Source: Antiquaquibacter soli (lineage in GTDB: Bacteria; Actinomycetota; Actinomycetes; Actinomycetales; Microbacteriaceae). From it: a stretch of 64,000 nt of DNA. The first letter of the stretch is position 1; every line of letters starts with the position of its first letter. Where the stretch lies: contig NZ_JAUQUB010000001.1 of assembly GCF_030580675.1 (NCBI RefSeq), positions 620,001 through 684,000 of the forward strand, given 5' to 3'. This document shows positions 26,737 through 35,501 of the stretch, piece after piece. A program made the position numbers and the translations under genes. The notes beneath the pieces are model-generated. The model was not told the DNA's origin and did no database searches. It saw only the letters and a list, made by a program, of their open reading frames with translations.

Positions 26737-28113
26737 ATGGCCATCGCCACCCTCAACCCCACCACCGGTCTCGTCGAGAAGACGTTCGAGCCGCACTCGC
26801 CGGATCAGGTCGAGCAGATCCTCGAGCGCGCGCGGCTCGCCAATGCCGCACTGCGCGCGACGACCTTCGCACAGCGCCGGGAGTGGATGCATCGCGCGGC
26901 CGACCTCATGGACGCCGACCTCGAGCACCTCGCCGCGCTCGCCGCGACCGAGATGGGCAAGACGATCGGCACCGCGAAGTACGAGGTGACGAAATCGGCG
27001 AACGGCATGCGGCACTACGCCGACCACGCCGAGGAGTATCTCGCCGACGAGACGCCGGTCGAGGCATCCGCCGTCGGGGCATCCGTCGCTCGCGTCATCT
27101 TCCAGCCCATCGGCACCGTGCTCGCGGTCATGCCGTGGAACTACCCGTTCTGGCAGGTGATCCGCTTTGCCGCCCCCGCGCTCATGGCGGGCAACACCGG
27201 CCTGCTCAAGCACGCGTCGAGCGTTCCGCAGGTTGCGCTCTACCTCGGGGAGCTCTTCGAGCGGGCGGGATTCCCGGCGGGAGCCTTCCAGACGCTGCTC
27301 ATCGAAGGGGCCGCGGCCTCGGCGCTCATCGACGACCGGCGGATCGCCGCCGTGACCCTCACCGGCTCGGTCGGAGCGGGCGCTGCGGTCGCCGAGGCGG
27401 CGGGGCGCAACATCAAGAAGAGCGTTCTCGAGCTCGGCGGGACCGACGTGTTCGTCGTCGCCCCGTCGGCGGACATCGCCAAGTCGGCGCAGTTCGGAGC
27501 GAACTCCCGCACCCAGAACTCGGGTCAGTCGTGCATCTGCGCGAAGCGCTTCTACGTGCACGAGGACGTCTACGACGAGTGGTTCGCGGCGTTCCTCCAG
27601 GCGATGACGGCGACGGTGGCGGGCGATCCGTTCGACCCCGAGACCTCCTTCGGGCCGATGGCTACCGAGTCGGTGCGCGCCGAGGCGCACGAGCTCGTCG
27701 CCGACGCCATCGCGAAGGGCGTCACCGTCCACACCGGCGGCGAGCTGCCCGACGGCCCCGGCTGGTTCTACCCGGCGACCGTGCTCACCGGGGTCACCCC
27801 CGAGATGCGCATCTACCGCGAGGAGTGCTTCGGACCCGTGGCGTGCGTCTACAAGGTCGCGTCGATCGACGAGGCCATCGCACTCTCGAACGACTCCGAG
27901 TTCGGTCTCGCCGCCTCCGTCTGGTCGTCCGACGCGGCCGAGCTCGACCGGCTCCAGCGCGAGCTCGAGTTCGGCGCCGTCTTCGCCAACGGCAACACCG
28001 CGTCGTTCTTCGGCCTGCCCTTCGGCGGGGTCAAGGACTCCGGCTACGGCCGCGAGCTAGGCAAGTTCGGCATCCGCGAATTCGTCAACGCGAAGACGGT
28101 GTGGACGGCGTAG
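26737..28113 (+). CDS. NAD(P)-dependent aldehyde dehydrogenase (succinate-semialdehyde type)
   Basis: The 458-residue enzyme has the full ALDH set: VMPWNYPFWQVIRFAAPAL (cofactor cleft), LTGSVGAGAAVAEAAG, catalytic Glu in LELGGTDVF and catalytic Cys266 in SGQSCICAKR. It most resembles the succinate-semialdehyde dehydrogenase group. Placed 19 bases after the kinase with the site GAAGGAG, it would oxidise the aldehyde made by the amine oxidase of the same operon to a carboxylic acid. The precise aldehyde is unknown. Confidence 0.9.
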   Translation: MAIATLNPTTGLVEKTFEPHSPDQVEQILERARLANAALRATTFAQRREWMHRAADLMDADLEHLAALAATEMGKTIGTAKYEVTKSANGMRHYADHAEEYLADETPVEASAVGASVARVIFQPIGTVLAVMPWNYPFWQVIRFAAPALMAGNTGLLKHASSVPQVALYLGELFERAGFPAGAFQTLLIEGAAASALIDDRRIAAVTLTGSVGAGAAVAEAAGRNIKKSVLELGGTDVFVVAPSADIAKSAQFGANSRTQNSGQSCICAKRFYVHEDVYDEWFAAFLQAMTATVAGDPFDPETSFGPMATESVRAEAHELVADAIAKGVTVHTGGELPDGPGWFYPATVLTGVTPEMRIYREECFGPVACVYKVASIDEAIALSNDSEFGLAASVWSSDAAELDRLQRELEFGAVFANGNTASFFGLPFGGVKDSGYGRELGKFGIREFVNAKTVWTA

Positions 28114-28139
28114 CGCGTCCCACCGACCGGGGTCTTGCA

Positions 28140-28535
28140 GTGCTGCGCCGCGAGGCCCCGGTCCACACGCTGATGATCGCTCTCATGGGCGCGGCCCTCG
28201 TCGCCGGCTCGGCGTTCTGGATGCTCGCGATCGCGGGAGTGCTCATCGTCCTCGCCGTGGTCTGCGCTCTGCTCTCGCGCCGCGCGGGACACTTCGGCGC
28301 CCAGTGCCTCGACCTGTGGGCGATGGCCCTCGGGATGCTCGCCCTCGTCGTCCACCCTGCGGCGGGCCACCACGGCGCGGGTGCCCCCGGCGCCCTGCTC
28401 TACGCCGCCGTGGTGACGGCGTGGGCGGTGGGGCGCGTCGCGCTCGCGCTGCGCTCGCGCTCGTCGTGGCGGGGGAGCGCGGCATCCGGCGCCGTCACCG
28501 CGCTCGGGTTCGCCCTCATGCTCGCCCTCCACTGA
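28140..28535 (+). CDS. Small hypothetical membrane protein
   Basis: The 131-residue hydrophobic protein has four predicted segments (about residues 9-47, 57-72, 82-99 and 113-130) and His residues in a loop (HPAAGHHG). It may start at the GTG at 28140; an in-frame GTG at 28101 would overlap the aldehyde dehydrogenase end. I see no ribosome binding site of note. It could be the last gene of the catabolic operon. It converges on the AbiEi-like gene, with a 44-bp palindrome between them. Confidence 0.5.
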   Translation: MLRREAPVHTLMIALMGAALVAGSAFWMLAIAGVLIVLAVVCALLSRRAGHFGAQCLDLWAMALGMLALVVHPAAGHHGAGAPGALLYAAVVTAWAVGRVALALRSRSSWRGSAASGAVTALGFALMLALH

Positions 28536-28555
28536 GCCCGCGGCCTCTCTGCTCG

Positions 28556-28599
28556 TTTCGGCGGAATCCGCACCCCGAGGCGTCCGGATTCCGCCGAAA
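28556..28599. repeat. 44-bp palindromic element, copy 1
   Basis: Perfect 15-bp arms (TTTCGGCGGAATCCG at 28556-28570 and its reverse complement at 28585-28599) enclose a 14-base loop. A related element with the same 15-14-15 design is at 29616-29659 in the opposite orientation. It lies between convergent genes and could also work as a bidirectional terminator. Confidence 0.8.
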
Positions 28600-28611
28600 G
28601 CCGCAGGTCGG

Positions 28612-29541
28612 TCAGAGGACGACCCTGTGTTCACGAAGCAGTGCGGACAGACGTCGCCGATCGAGGGCTTCGGCCCACTCGACCCGCATGACGTCAGAGA
28701 CAAGGCGTCTCAATCGATTCTCTCGACGTTTCTCGCGCAGGACGAGCTCGGCCTCCGATAGCTCTGGGTGGAACGCGCGTCCTCTCAGATACTTGCCGAC
28801 GCCGTCGAACTCAACCGCCAGATCCCAGCGTTCGAAGTAGAAGTCCGGGATGATCTGCCCCCGGCGATCGGCGAACACCCGCTGCAATTCCGGGGCAGGC
28901 AGTCCCAGAGCGTGGAACTGCACGCGGCAGAGAGATTCCCCTAGCGATTCTGCACGCGCGTCCGCGAAGTCGAGCACCCTCCCTGCTCGCACGGCACCGG
29001 TTCGACCGGACGCCCGCGCCAGATGGAGCTGCAGCGCCGATGGATCTATCGGCTCCCATCCGATCTCGTCGCCGACACGTCCGCGAAGCGCGGCGTCGGC
29101 CATGCCGACTGCACGCACGAACGAAGTCGACCGGGCCATGTCGACCACCGTCCGAGCGAGAGACGTCACGGGGAGGCCCTCAATGACAACAGCGTCAGGA
29201 TCGAGTCCCCACTCATGTCGAGTCAGTGGTCCGGCCGGGCGCTGAGACCGATTCTCTGACACGGTCGCATGAGCGCGAGCGGGCCACGCCCCCAGGCTCG
29301 GGAGTCGCCACAGCGCAGCAGCCGAGTCGTGGGAGGCCTGCCCTGCCGGAAAGCGGCTCAAGGCGGCGTGGGTCAGCAGCCGGTACCGTGCATCGGGATC
29401 GAGAGCCTCCCACGATGCGCGCGGAGCATAGATGCCCCGGGCGATCCGAACAGTCTCTCCCCGGCTGTGCGCTCGGCGCAGGTCCCGATCCGCACCCAGC
29501 CGGGCTGCTTCAGTCGACAGGTAATACTCGAGGTTCGTCAT
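28612..29541 (-). CDS. AbiEi-antitoxin-like / DUF559 nuclease-like protein
   Basis: The 309-residue protein starts with a winged-helix region like type IV AbiEi antitoxins (LRRAHSRGETVRIARGIYAP) and a middle part with GLPVTSLARTVVDMAR. It ends in a DUF559/Vsr-like fold with PDFYFERWDLAVEFDGVGKY and EKRRENRL, carrying the Asp, Glu and Lys pattern of PD-(D/E)xK nucleases. Such proteins are scattered through actinobacteria, often without a partner toxin; none is adjacent here. The ATG at 29541 fits the family start. The gene is bracketed by two related 44-bp palindromes, which suggests that it moved as a unit. Confidence 0.72.
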   Translation of the reverse strand: MTNLEYYLSTEAARLGADRDLRRAHSRGETVRIARGIYAPRASWEALDPDARYRLLTHAALSRFPAGQASHDSAAALWRLPSLGAWPARAHATVSENRSQRPAGPLTRHEWGLDPDAVVIEGLPVTSLARTVVDMARSTSFVRAVGMADAALRGRVGDEIGWEPIDPSALQLHLARASGRTGAVRAGRVLDFADARAESLGESLCRVQFHALGLPAPELQRVFADRRGQIIPDFYFERWDLAVEFDGVGKYLRGRAFHPELSEAELVLREKRRENRLRRLVSDVMRVEWAEALDRRRLSALLREHRVVL

Positions 29542-29615
29542 CCCGAGAGCATGCGCTCGGCATCCGGTGCCGGTCGCGGCATCGATCGGGGTCGTGGAGG
29601 AAGTCGACCTGTGGA

Positions 29616-29659
29616 TTCCGGCCGAATCCGAACGCCGGGGCACCCGGAATCCGCCGGAA
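29616..29659. repeat. 44-bp palindromic element, copy 2
   Basis: TTCCGGCCGAATCCG (29616-29630) pairs with CGGAATCCGCCGGAA (29645-29659) at 13 of 15 positions, around a 14-base loop. Reverse-complemented, it resembles the element at 28556-28599 in both arms and loop. It lies between the AbiEi-like start and the end of the next gene. Confidence 0.72.
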
Positions 29660-29674
29660 GTCGCGGATGGCGCG

Positions 29675-29926
29675 TCAGCGCAGCGTGCGCGCCAAGTCCT
29701 CCACCGCGTCCTTCGCCTCCTTGAGACCCGCGCCGGTCTGCTCCCGGTAGAGCTTGATCGCCACGATGATCTGACCCGAGCGGATCGCATCGACGATCGC
29801 CGGATTCGGCCCGGATGACGCGGCCGCAAGCTGCCCGATGCCGAGGTGCTTGTACAGCACGCCGACCTGCTCGCGCAGACGGGCGACTTCTCGTTCGAGT
29901 TCTTCGATGCGTTCGTCGGGGGTCAC
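29675..29926 (-). CDS. Ribosomal L7/L12 C-terminal-like small protein
   Basis: The 83-residue protein has an N-terminal coiled coil (ERIEELEREVARLREQV, about residues 4-24) and a C-terminal segment VAIKLYREQTGAGLKEAKDA that matches the L7/L12 C-terminal fold (in the ribosomal protein this helix-turn-helix contacts translation factors). It lacks the ribosomal dimerisation domain and hinge and is not next to ribosomal genes. Similar stand-alone proteins exist in actinobacteria with unknown roles. The ATG at 29926 gives a sensible N-terminus. Confidence 0.75.
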   Translation of the reverse strand: MTPDERIEELEREVARLREQVGVLYKHLGIGQLAAASSGPNPAIVDAIRSGQIIVAIKLYREQTGAGLKEAKDAVEDLARTLR

Positions 29927-29935
29927 CGCACCAAC

Positions 29936-31453
29936 CTACTCGCACGGCTCCGTCGGTGTGAGCGTGTACTGCAGGTCGACGGGGGAGTCGGCGGTGATGC
30001 CGTCCGGCGTGGTCAGGGTGCTGTCTCCCGACGCGTGCAGCGCGGTCGCCACGCCGTCCGCGTCGTGCGACACGGAGTAGTCGCCGTCGCCCACGAACGT
30101 GAGGTCGTACCGTGCCCCGCTCATCCGGAACGTGCCACTGCCCTCGCCCGCGGGCGTGAAGGAGAACGTCAAGCCCGATCCAGTGATCTCGAACGGCTCG
30201 GTGAGGCTGCAGATGGTGTCGTGGGCGGTGTACTCGTCGACCGTGACATCCGCGATGTAGGCGCCGCCGCCGGTGGTGAGCGGGATGCTCGCCCGCCCCA
30301 CTCCCCGGATCGAGCGCGACTCGACCGTGAGCACGCCGGTGCGACCCTCCTCGTCCGCCGCCCGGTAGTCGAAGGTCGCCGGCGCCGGAACGCGGCTCCC
30401 GTCCGAGCCGAGGTCGCCCTCTCCCGACAAGGTCGGAAAGAGCGTGCCCCCCGTCGCCTGGCCGTCGAGGCGGGCGTGGGCATCCGCGTCGATGGTGATG
30501 TTCGCCTCCGGTTCGAGGCTGCCGGGGTCCTCCGAGGGGGTGAGGGTCACGTCGACGCAGCGCCCCGACGTCCAGCCGGTCTCCGCTGCGGCGAGCAGGT
30601 CGTGCGAGACGAGATAGGCGAGCGACGCCGCCATCTCCGCCGCCCCCTTCGCGAACTCGGCGGTCGCCTTGCTGCTCCAGCGGTTGACCGTCACCTGGCC
30701 CGCCGAGTTGCCGCTGTGATCGAGGAACTCGCCGGTTCCGTCGGCCGTGGAGGAATGCTGCTGCCGGTAGCTGTACTCGCTGGATGCGAGAGCCGCCGTC
30801 TCATCGAGGCGACCGGTGGTCTCGACCTCGAGCTCGATGGACCCGCCCGCGCTGCCGACACCGACGCGCACGGACACCTCGGCCGAGAGCTCGACCACGC
30901 CGTCCGCATCCGGGCAGGGCTGGATCTCGGAGGCCGCGGAAATGTCCACGGACAGGCCGCCCTCTGCACCACCTGCCGTGTAGGTGGTCGAGACGGTGCC
31001 GTCCGCGCCGACCGAGACCGTCGCCGACCCACCCGGCGTGCCCGTCGTGTCGGTGCCTCGCGCTCCCTCGTTGCTGTATTCGACACCCGACTTGCCGAGT
31101 GAGCCGATCGCGACGAAGCCGATGCCGAAGGCCGAGCCGATGTCGGTGGCGCTCGCCGAGAGGCTCGCGAGCTGCATCTCGTGCGGCGCTTCTCGCTCCG
31201 CGAGGACCCAGTCCGACAGGGTCGCGAGTGCACCGGGCACCCCCGACGGGTCGACCCCCCACTCGCTCCAGGCCGCCAACTCCTCCCGCGCGGCGATCGT
31301 GATGACGGCGGCCTCACGATCGGCCGGATCGAGCGCCTCGAGAGACTCCAGCACCTCGCGAGCGGCGGGGCCGAGCGGGTCGGCCGGGACGCACCCGGTG
31401 AGCAGAGCGGCGATGAGGAGCGCGGGAAGGAGAGTGCGAACGGGCCGGGGCAT
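29936..31453 (-). CDS. Large putative lipoprotein, unknown function
   Basis: The 505-residue precursor has a lipoprotein signal with lipobox LTGC (Cys21). A helical region of about 100 residues (LESLEALDPADREAAVITIA) is followed by a long Gly/Ser/Thr-rich, beta-type region with repeated strand patterns, ending with TEPCE. Four Cys residues in the mature part may pair. It should sit on the outer membrane face. I recognise no family. Its stop lies just upstream of the L7/L12-like gene start on the same strand, so the two may be co-transcribed. Confidence 0.7.
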   Translation of the reverse strand: MPRPVRTLLPALLIAALLTGCVPADPLGPAAREVLESLEALDPADREAAVITIAAREELAAWSEWGVDPSGVPGALATLSDWVLAEREAPHEMQLASLSASATDIGSAFGIGFVAIGSLGKSGVEYSNEGARGTDTTGTPGGSATVSVGADGTVSTTYTAGGAEGGLSVDISAASEIQPCPDADGVVELSAEVSVRVGVGSAGGSIELEVETTGRLDETAALASSEYSYRQQHSSTADGTGEFLDHSGNSAGQVTVNRWSSKATAEFAKGAAEMAASLAYLVSHDLLAAAETGWTSGRCVDVTLTPSEDPGSLEPEANITIDADAHARLDGQATGGTLFPTLSGEGDLGSDGSRVPAPATFDYRAADEEGRTGVLTVESRSIRGVGRASIPLTTGGGAYIADVTVDEYTAHDTICSLTEPFEITGSGLTFSFTPAGEGSGTFRMSGARYDLTFVGDGDYSVSHDADGVATALHASGDSTLTTPDGITADSPVDLQYTLTPTEPCE

Positions 31454-31527
31454 GCTCCGACGCTACGGTCGGGCATCCGCTGCATCGCCGCCCGTGGGTC
31501 TCCCGCAACGCACCGGCAACGTTAACG

Positions 31528-31564
31528 CGGTCGGCCCCCGCCCGAGAGGGGCGAGGGCCGACCG
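31528..31564 (-). terminator. Strong hairpin terminator after the permease gene
   Basis: CGGTCGGCCC (31528-31537) is exactly complementary to GGGCCGACCG (31555-31564), and an inner CGCCC/GGGCG pair closes on a GAGA loop. It lies 17 bases past the permease stop, as expected for a transcription terminator. There is no marked T-run. Confidence 0.65.
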
Positions 31565-31580
31565 GTGGTGCCGATGGATG

Positions 31581-33146
31581 CTACTTCTTCGGGTCCTCCG
31601 CCTTCCCGTCGAAGACCTCGCCTTCCATCGCGTCGTAGCCCTCGACTTGCGGGTCGCCGTGGAGACCGCCGCTCAGGGCGTACTCCTCCTCGGGCGAGAG
31701 AACGAGGCGGTGGCGACCCCAGACGGCGAAGCCGATGAGGATGACGATGTACACGATCGCGATCGCGACGATCGCCGGCTGGAACGCCGAGTTGAGCAGG
31801 AAGCCGACGAAGATGAGGGCCGAGATCACCGCAGCGACGACCGCGCCCGGGATGCCCCACGGCGACTTGTAGGGGCGGTTCGCGTTCGGGAACTTCCGGC
31901 GCAGGATGATGTACGAGATCATCTGCAGGAGGTAGGCGAGCACCGCGCCCCACACGGCGATGTTCAGGATGATCGCCCCGGCGACGGCACCCGCGCCCTC
32001 CGGGTCGGCCTTGCTCAGCAGATCGAGCACGACGAGGGCGACGAACCCGATCACGGCCCCGACGATGAGCGCGACCCACGGGGTCTGCCGCTTGCCGGTG
32101 AGGGAGAAGAACTTCGGGTAGTAGCCGGCGCGCGAGAGCGAGTACATGTTGCGTCCGTAGGCGAACATGATGCCCTGCAGGGATGCCAGGAGCCCGACGA
32201 GCGCGAAGAGCGCAAGCACTGCCGCCGCCCCGTCGCCGACCATAGCGCGGAACCCGTCCAGCAGCGGCTCGAGGGAGACGCCCGTCGCCTCCGCGCCGAG
32301 CACGCCGGTGTTGAGGAAGAGGATGAGCAGACCCGTCACGATGAGCGTGCCGCGTGCCCACAGACCCGCCTTCGGGATGTCCCGGGTGGGGTTGTGGGAC
32401 TCCTCCGCCGCGAGCGGCAGCTCCTCGATGCCCAGGAAGAACCACATCGCGAAGGGCAGGGCGAAGAGGATCGGCAGCACGCCGTGGGGGAGGAACGTCG
32501 ACTGACCCTCGTCCGGCGGGATGTTCCACAGCGAGTCCCAGCTGAACGCGCCGGTGAAGAGCGCCATCGCGGAGAAGACGAGCAGGATTGCGATGGAGAT
32601 GATCGACACGACGATCGCGAACTTGAACGAGATGTTCGCGCCCGCCGAGTTGAGGGCGATGAAGACCACGTAGAGCACGACCCACCAGATCCACATGTTC
32701 GCCGAGAGGTCGAAGCCGAGGAGCTCGGTCGTGATGCCGTTGGCGTACTGCGCCGAGAAGAACACGATGACGCCCGTGGTCGCGACGTACTCGATCGTCT
32801 CGGCGAGGCCGGTGACGAGACCGCCCCACGGTCCCATCGCCGATCGCGCGAACGAGTAGGCACCGCCGGTGTGGGGCTGCGCGGCCGCCATCTCGCCGAT
32901 GGAGAAGATGAGGCCGTAGTACATCGCGACGAGGATGACGAACGCGATGAGCATCCCGCCGAAGCCGGCGAAGTCGATGCCGAAGTTCCACCCGGAGAAG
33001 TCGCCCGAGATGACGGCGGCGACGGCGAGGCCCCACAGGCCCCAGACCCCGGCGGAGCGCTTGAGCGTCCGCTTCTCGAAGTACTCCTGACCCGCCTTCG
33101 TGTACGTGACGCCGGACACCTTGGTGGTGTCCTTGCTTTCCGCCAT
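31581..33146 (-). CDS. eat: APC-family amino acid/ethanolamine permease
   Basis: The 521-residue protein has about twelve membrane segments and the APC signature VISGDFSGWNFGIDFAGFGGML in its first helices. The end, EEEYALSGGLHGDP, is typical of actinobacterial ethanolamine permeases (Eat). It would import ethanolamine or a similar small amine by proton symport. I chose the ATG at 33146 because TGGAGG precedes it. It is divergent from the glutamine-synthetase-like gene, so both probably share control from the 188-base region between them. Confidence 0.85.
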   Translation of the reverse strand: MAESKDTTKVSGVTYTKAGQEYFEKRTLKRSAGVWGLWGLAVAAVISGDFSGWNFGIDFAGFGGMLIAFVILVAMYYGLIFSIGEMAAAQPHTGGAYSFARSAMGPWGGLVTGLAETIEYVATTGVIVFFSAQYANGITTELLGFDLSANMWIWWVVLYVVFIALNSAGANISFKFAIVVSIISIAILLVFSAMALFTGAFSWDSLWNIPPDEGQSTFLPHGVLPILFALPFAMWFFLGIEELPLAAEESHNPTRDIPKAGLWARGTLIVTGLLILFLNTGVLGAEATGVSLEPLLDGFRAMVGDGAAAVLALFALVGLLASLQGIMFAYGRNMYSLSRAGYYPKFFSLTGKRQTPWVALIVGAVIGFVALVVLDLLSKADPEGAGAVAGAIILNIAVWGAVLAYLLQMISYIILRRKFPNANRPYKSPWGIPGAVVAAVISALIFVGFLLNSAFQPAIVAIAIVYIVILIGFAVWGRHRLVLSPEEEYALSGGLHGDPQVEGYDAMEGEVFDGKAEDPKK

Positions 33147-33334
33147 GCTTCCTCCAAAGTTGCCCAAGTTGCCTGATTCGGGTGCAGGCGCCATTGCCTG
33201 CGGAATTCCCATGAGTTTGTCGGCTATTGGTACTCGGTGTCTACCTTTGGATGTAAATTGCGCGTTACGGTAGGCCCGAGCGGCCCTACGTCGTCGTGAT
33301 GTAATGGTCGGCAGGCACTCGGGAGGAGTCGCAA

Positions 33335-34705
33335 GTGGCGAAAGAACGCACGGGCAATCTCACGGTCGAGGAGCTGTCGGCCCTCGTCGCGGCGAAAGAG
33401 ATCGACACGGTCATCATCGCGTTCACCGACATGCAGGGCCGGTTGATCGGGAAGCGGGCATCCGCTCGCCTGTTCCTCGAGGAGCTCGCGCAGCACGGTG
33501 CCGAGTGCTGCAACTACCTGCTCGCCGTCGACGTCGAGAACAACACGGTGGCCGGGTACGCCATCTCCTCCTGGGAGCGCGGGTACGGCGACATGGCGAT
33601 GATGCCCGACCTCGACACGTTGCGGCTCGCGCCGTGGCTGCCCGGTACCGCCATCGTCACCGCCGATCTGACGTGGCTCGACGGCACCCCGGTGAATCCC
33701 GACCCCCGGCAGATCCTCAAGCGCCAGCTCGAGCGGCTCGCCGAGCGCGGCCTCGAGGCGTTCGTCGGCACCGAGCTCGAGTTCATCGTGTTCGAGGACA
33801 GCTTCCGCGAGGCGTGGGCGAAGGGCTACCGCGACCTGACGCCGGGCAGCGACTACAACATCGACTACGCGCTGCTCGCCTCGACCCGCATGGAGCCGCT
33901 GCTGCGCGACATCCGCAACTCGATGGACGGGGCGGGGATGTACTGTGAGGGCGTCAAGGGCGAGTGCAACCTCGGCCAGCAGGAGATCGCATTCAAGTAC
34001 CGCGATGCGCTCGGCACGTGCGACAACCACTCGATCTACAAGAACGGCGCGAAGGAGATCGCCGACAAGCACGGCAAGTCGCTCACGTTTATGGCGAAGT
34101 TCAACGAGCGCGAGGGCAACTCGTGCCACATCCACCTGTCGGTGCGCGGCACGGACGGCTCGGCGGTCATGGCCGACAAGGACCGCCCCTACGGATTCTC
34201 GAAGCTCATGGAGCACTGGCTCGCGGGTCAGCTCGCCACGATGCGCGAGCTCTCGCTGTTCTTCGCCCCCAACATCAATTCGTACAAGCGCTATGTCGAG
34301 GGCAGTTTCGCCCCCACCGCTGTGGCCTGGGGGCTCGACAACCGCACGTGCGCGCTGCGCGTCGTCGGGCAGGGCCACTCGCTGCGAGCCGAGAACCGCG
34401 TGCCGGGCGGCGACGTCAACCAGTACCTCGCGGTCGCCGCGCTCATCGCGGGCGGGCTGTACGGCATCGAGCACGAGCTCGAGCTCGAGCCGATCTTCGA
34501 GGGGAACGCCTACGCGTCGGATGCCCCCCGCGTCCCCTCGTCGCTGCGCGAGGCGGCGCGGCTCTTCCAGGAGTCCGAGGTAGCGGTGGCGGCCTTCGGG
34601 GAGGACGTCGTCGCGCACTACCTCAACAACGCGCGAATCGAACAGGCGGCGTACGACGCCGCCATCACCGACTGGGAGCGGGTGCGTGGGTTTGAGCGGC
34701 TCTGA
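33335..34705 (+). CDS. Glutamine-synthetase-like gamma-glutamylamine ligase
   Basis: The 456-residue protein has the glutamine synthetase fold: GTELEFIVFED with metal-binding glutamates, GECNLGQQEIAFKY, GNSCHIHLSV and NRTCALRVVGQGHSLRAENR. GlnA3/GlnA4/PuuA relatives do not make glutamine but ligate glutamate to polyamines or ethanolamine. The adjacent ethanolamine-type permease and the downstream hydrolase and dehydrogenase support a gamma-glutamylethanolamide or gamma-glutamylpolyamine synthetase. The GTG at 33335 follows GGGAGGAG. Its end overlaps the hydrolase gene by 20 bases. Confidence 0.88.
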   Translation: MAKERTGNLTVEELSALVAAKEIDTVIIAFTDMQGRLIGKRASARLFLEELAQHGAECCNYLLAVDVENNTVAGYAISSWERGYGDMAMMPDLDTLRLAPWLPGTAIVTADLTWLDGTPVNPDPRQILKRQLERLAERGLEAFVGTELEFIVFEDSFREAWAKGYRDLTPGSDYNIDYALLASTRMEPLLRDIRNSMDGAGMYCEGVKGECNLGQQEIAFKYRDALGTCDNHSIYKNGAKEIADKHGKSLTFMAKFNEREGNSCHIHLSVRGTDGSAVMADKDRPYGFSKLMEHWLAGQLATMRELSLFFAPNINSYKRYVEGSFAPTAVAWGLDNRTCALRVVGQGHSLRAENRVPGGDVNQYLAVAALIAGGLYGIEHELELEPIFEGNAYASDAPRVPSSLREAARLFQESEVAVAAFGEDVVAHYLNNARIEQAAYDAAITDWERVRGFERL

Positions 34706-35501
34706 GTTTTCTGGCGCGCCGGTCCCCACCCGGCGCGCGGCCGACGAGGCTTCGGCCAAGCCGGCGCCTCGTCGCAGCGCGCCGGTGATCGGCCTGACGA
34801 CCTACCTCGAGCAGGCGCAGACCGGCGTGTGGGACGTGCCCGCATCCTTCCTGCCGAAGGTGTACTTCGACGCGGTCAACCGCGCCGGGGGGATCGCCGT
34901 GCTGCTTCCGCCGCAGCCGGTGGACGAGGCGGTGGCATCCCGCGTCCTCGACGGCCTCGACGGGCTCATCATCACCGGCGGCAAGGACGTCGACCCGGCT
35001 CGCTATGGCCAGGAGCCGCATCCGACGACGGATGCCCCGCGCCGGGACCGCGACGCCTGGGAGGATGCTCTGCTCACCGCCGCGATCGATCGCGGCCTCC
35101 CGTTCCTCGGCATCTGCCGCGGAGCGCAGCTCCTCAACGTCGCGCGGGGCGGCACGCTCATCCAGCACCTTCCCGACGTGATCGGGTCGACCCGCTACAA
35201 CCTCGGCAACGGCGTCTTCGCCGAGAACGAGGTCGCCGTCGAGTCCGGCAGCCGCCTCGCGCGGCTCGTGGGCGACGATCTCGAGGTGAAGAGCTACCAC
35301 CACCAGGCCATAGATGAGCTCGGCGACGGTCTCGTCGTGACGGCCCGATCCGACGACGGGATCGTCCAGGCCGTCGAGCTCGAGGGCGTTCCCTTCGGCG
35401 TCGCGGTGCAGTGGCACCCCGAGGAGGACGCCGCCGAGGATGCCCGGCTCTTCGAGGGCCTCGTCGAGGCCGCCCGCGACTACCGGGAGCAGATGGCATG
35501 A
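34686..35501 (+). CDS. Gamma-glutamyl-gamma-aminobutyrate hydrolase-like class I amidotransferase (PuuD type)
   Basis: The 271-residue enzyme has the triad of class I glutamine amidotransferases: Cys144 in GICRG, and His244 and Glu246 in QWHPE. The N-terminal TTYLEQ and the segment GLIITGGKDVDPARYG place it with PuuD-type hydrolases, which split the gamma-glutamyl group from the oxidised product. It starts at GTG 34686 or TTG 34692 within the end of the ligase gene. The first 30 residues are low-complexity. The ATGA at 35498-35501 couples it to the aldehyde dehydrogenase gene. Confidence 0.86.
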   Translation: MGLSGSEFSGAPVPTRRAADEASAKPAPRRSAPVIGLTTYLEQAQTGVWDVPASFLPKVYFDAVNRAGGIAVLLPPQPVDEAVASRVLDGLDGLIITGGKDVDPARYGQEPHPTTDAPRRDRDAWEDALLTAAIDRGLPFLGICRGAQLLNVARGGTLIQHLPDVIGSTRYNLGNGVFAENEVAVESGSRLARLVGDDLEVKSYHHQAIDELGDGLVVTARSDDGIVQAVELEGVPFGVAVQWHPEEDAAEDARLFEGLVEAARDYREQMA

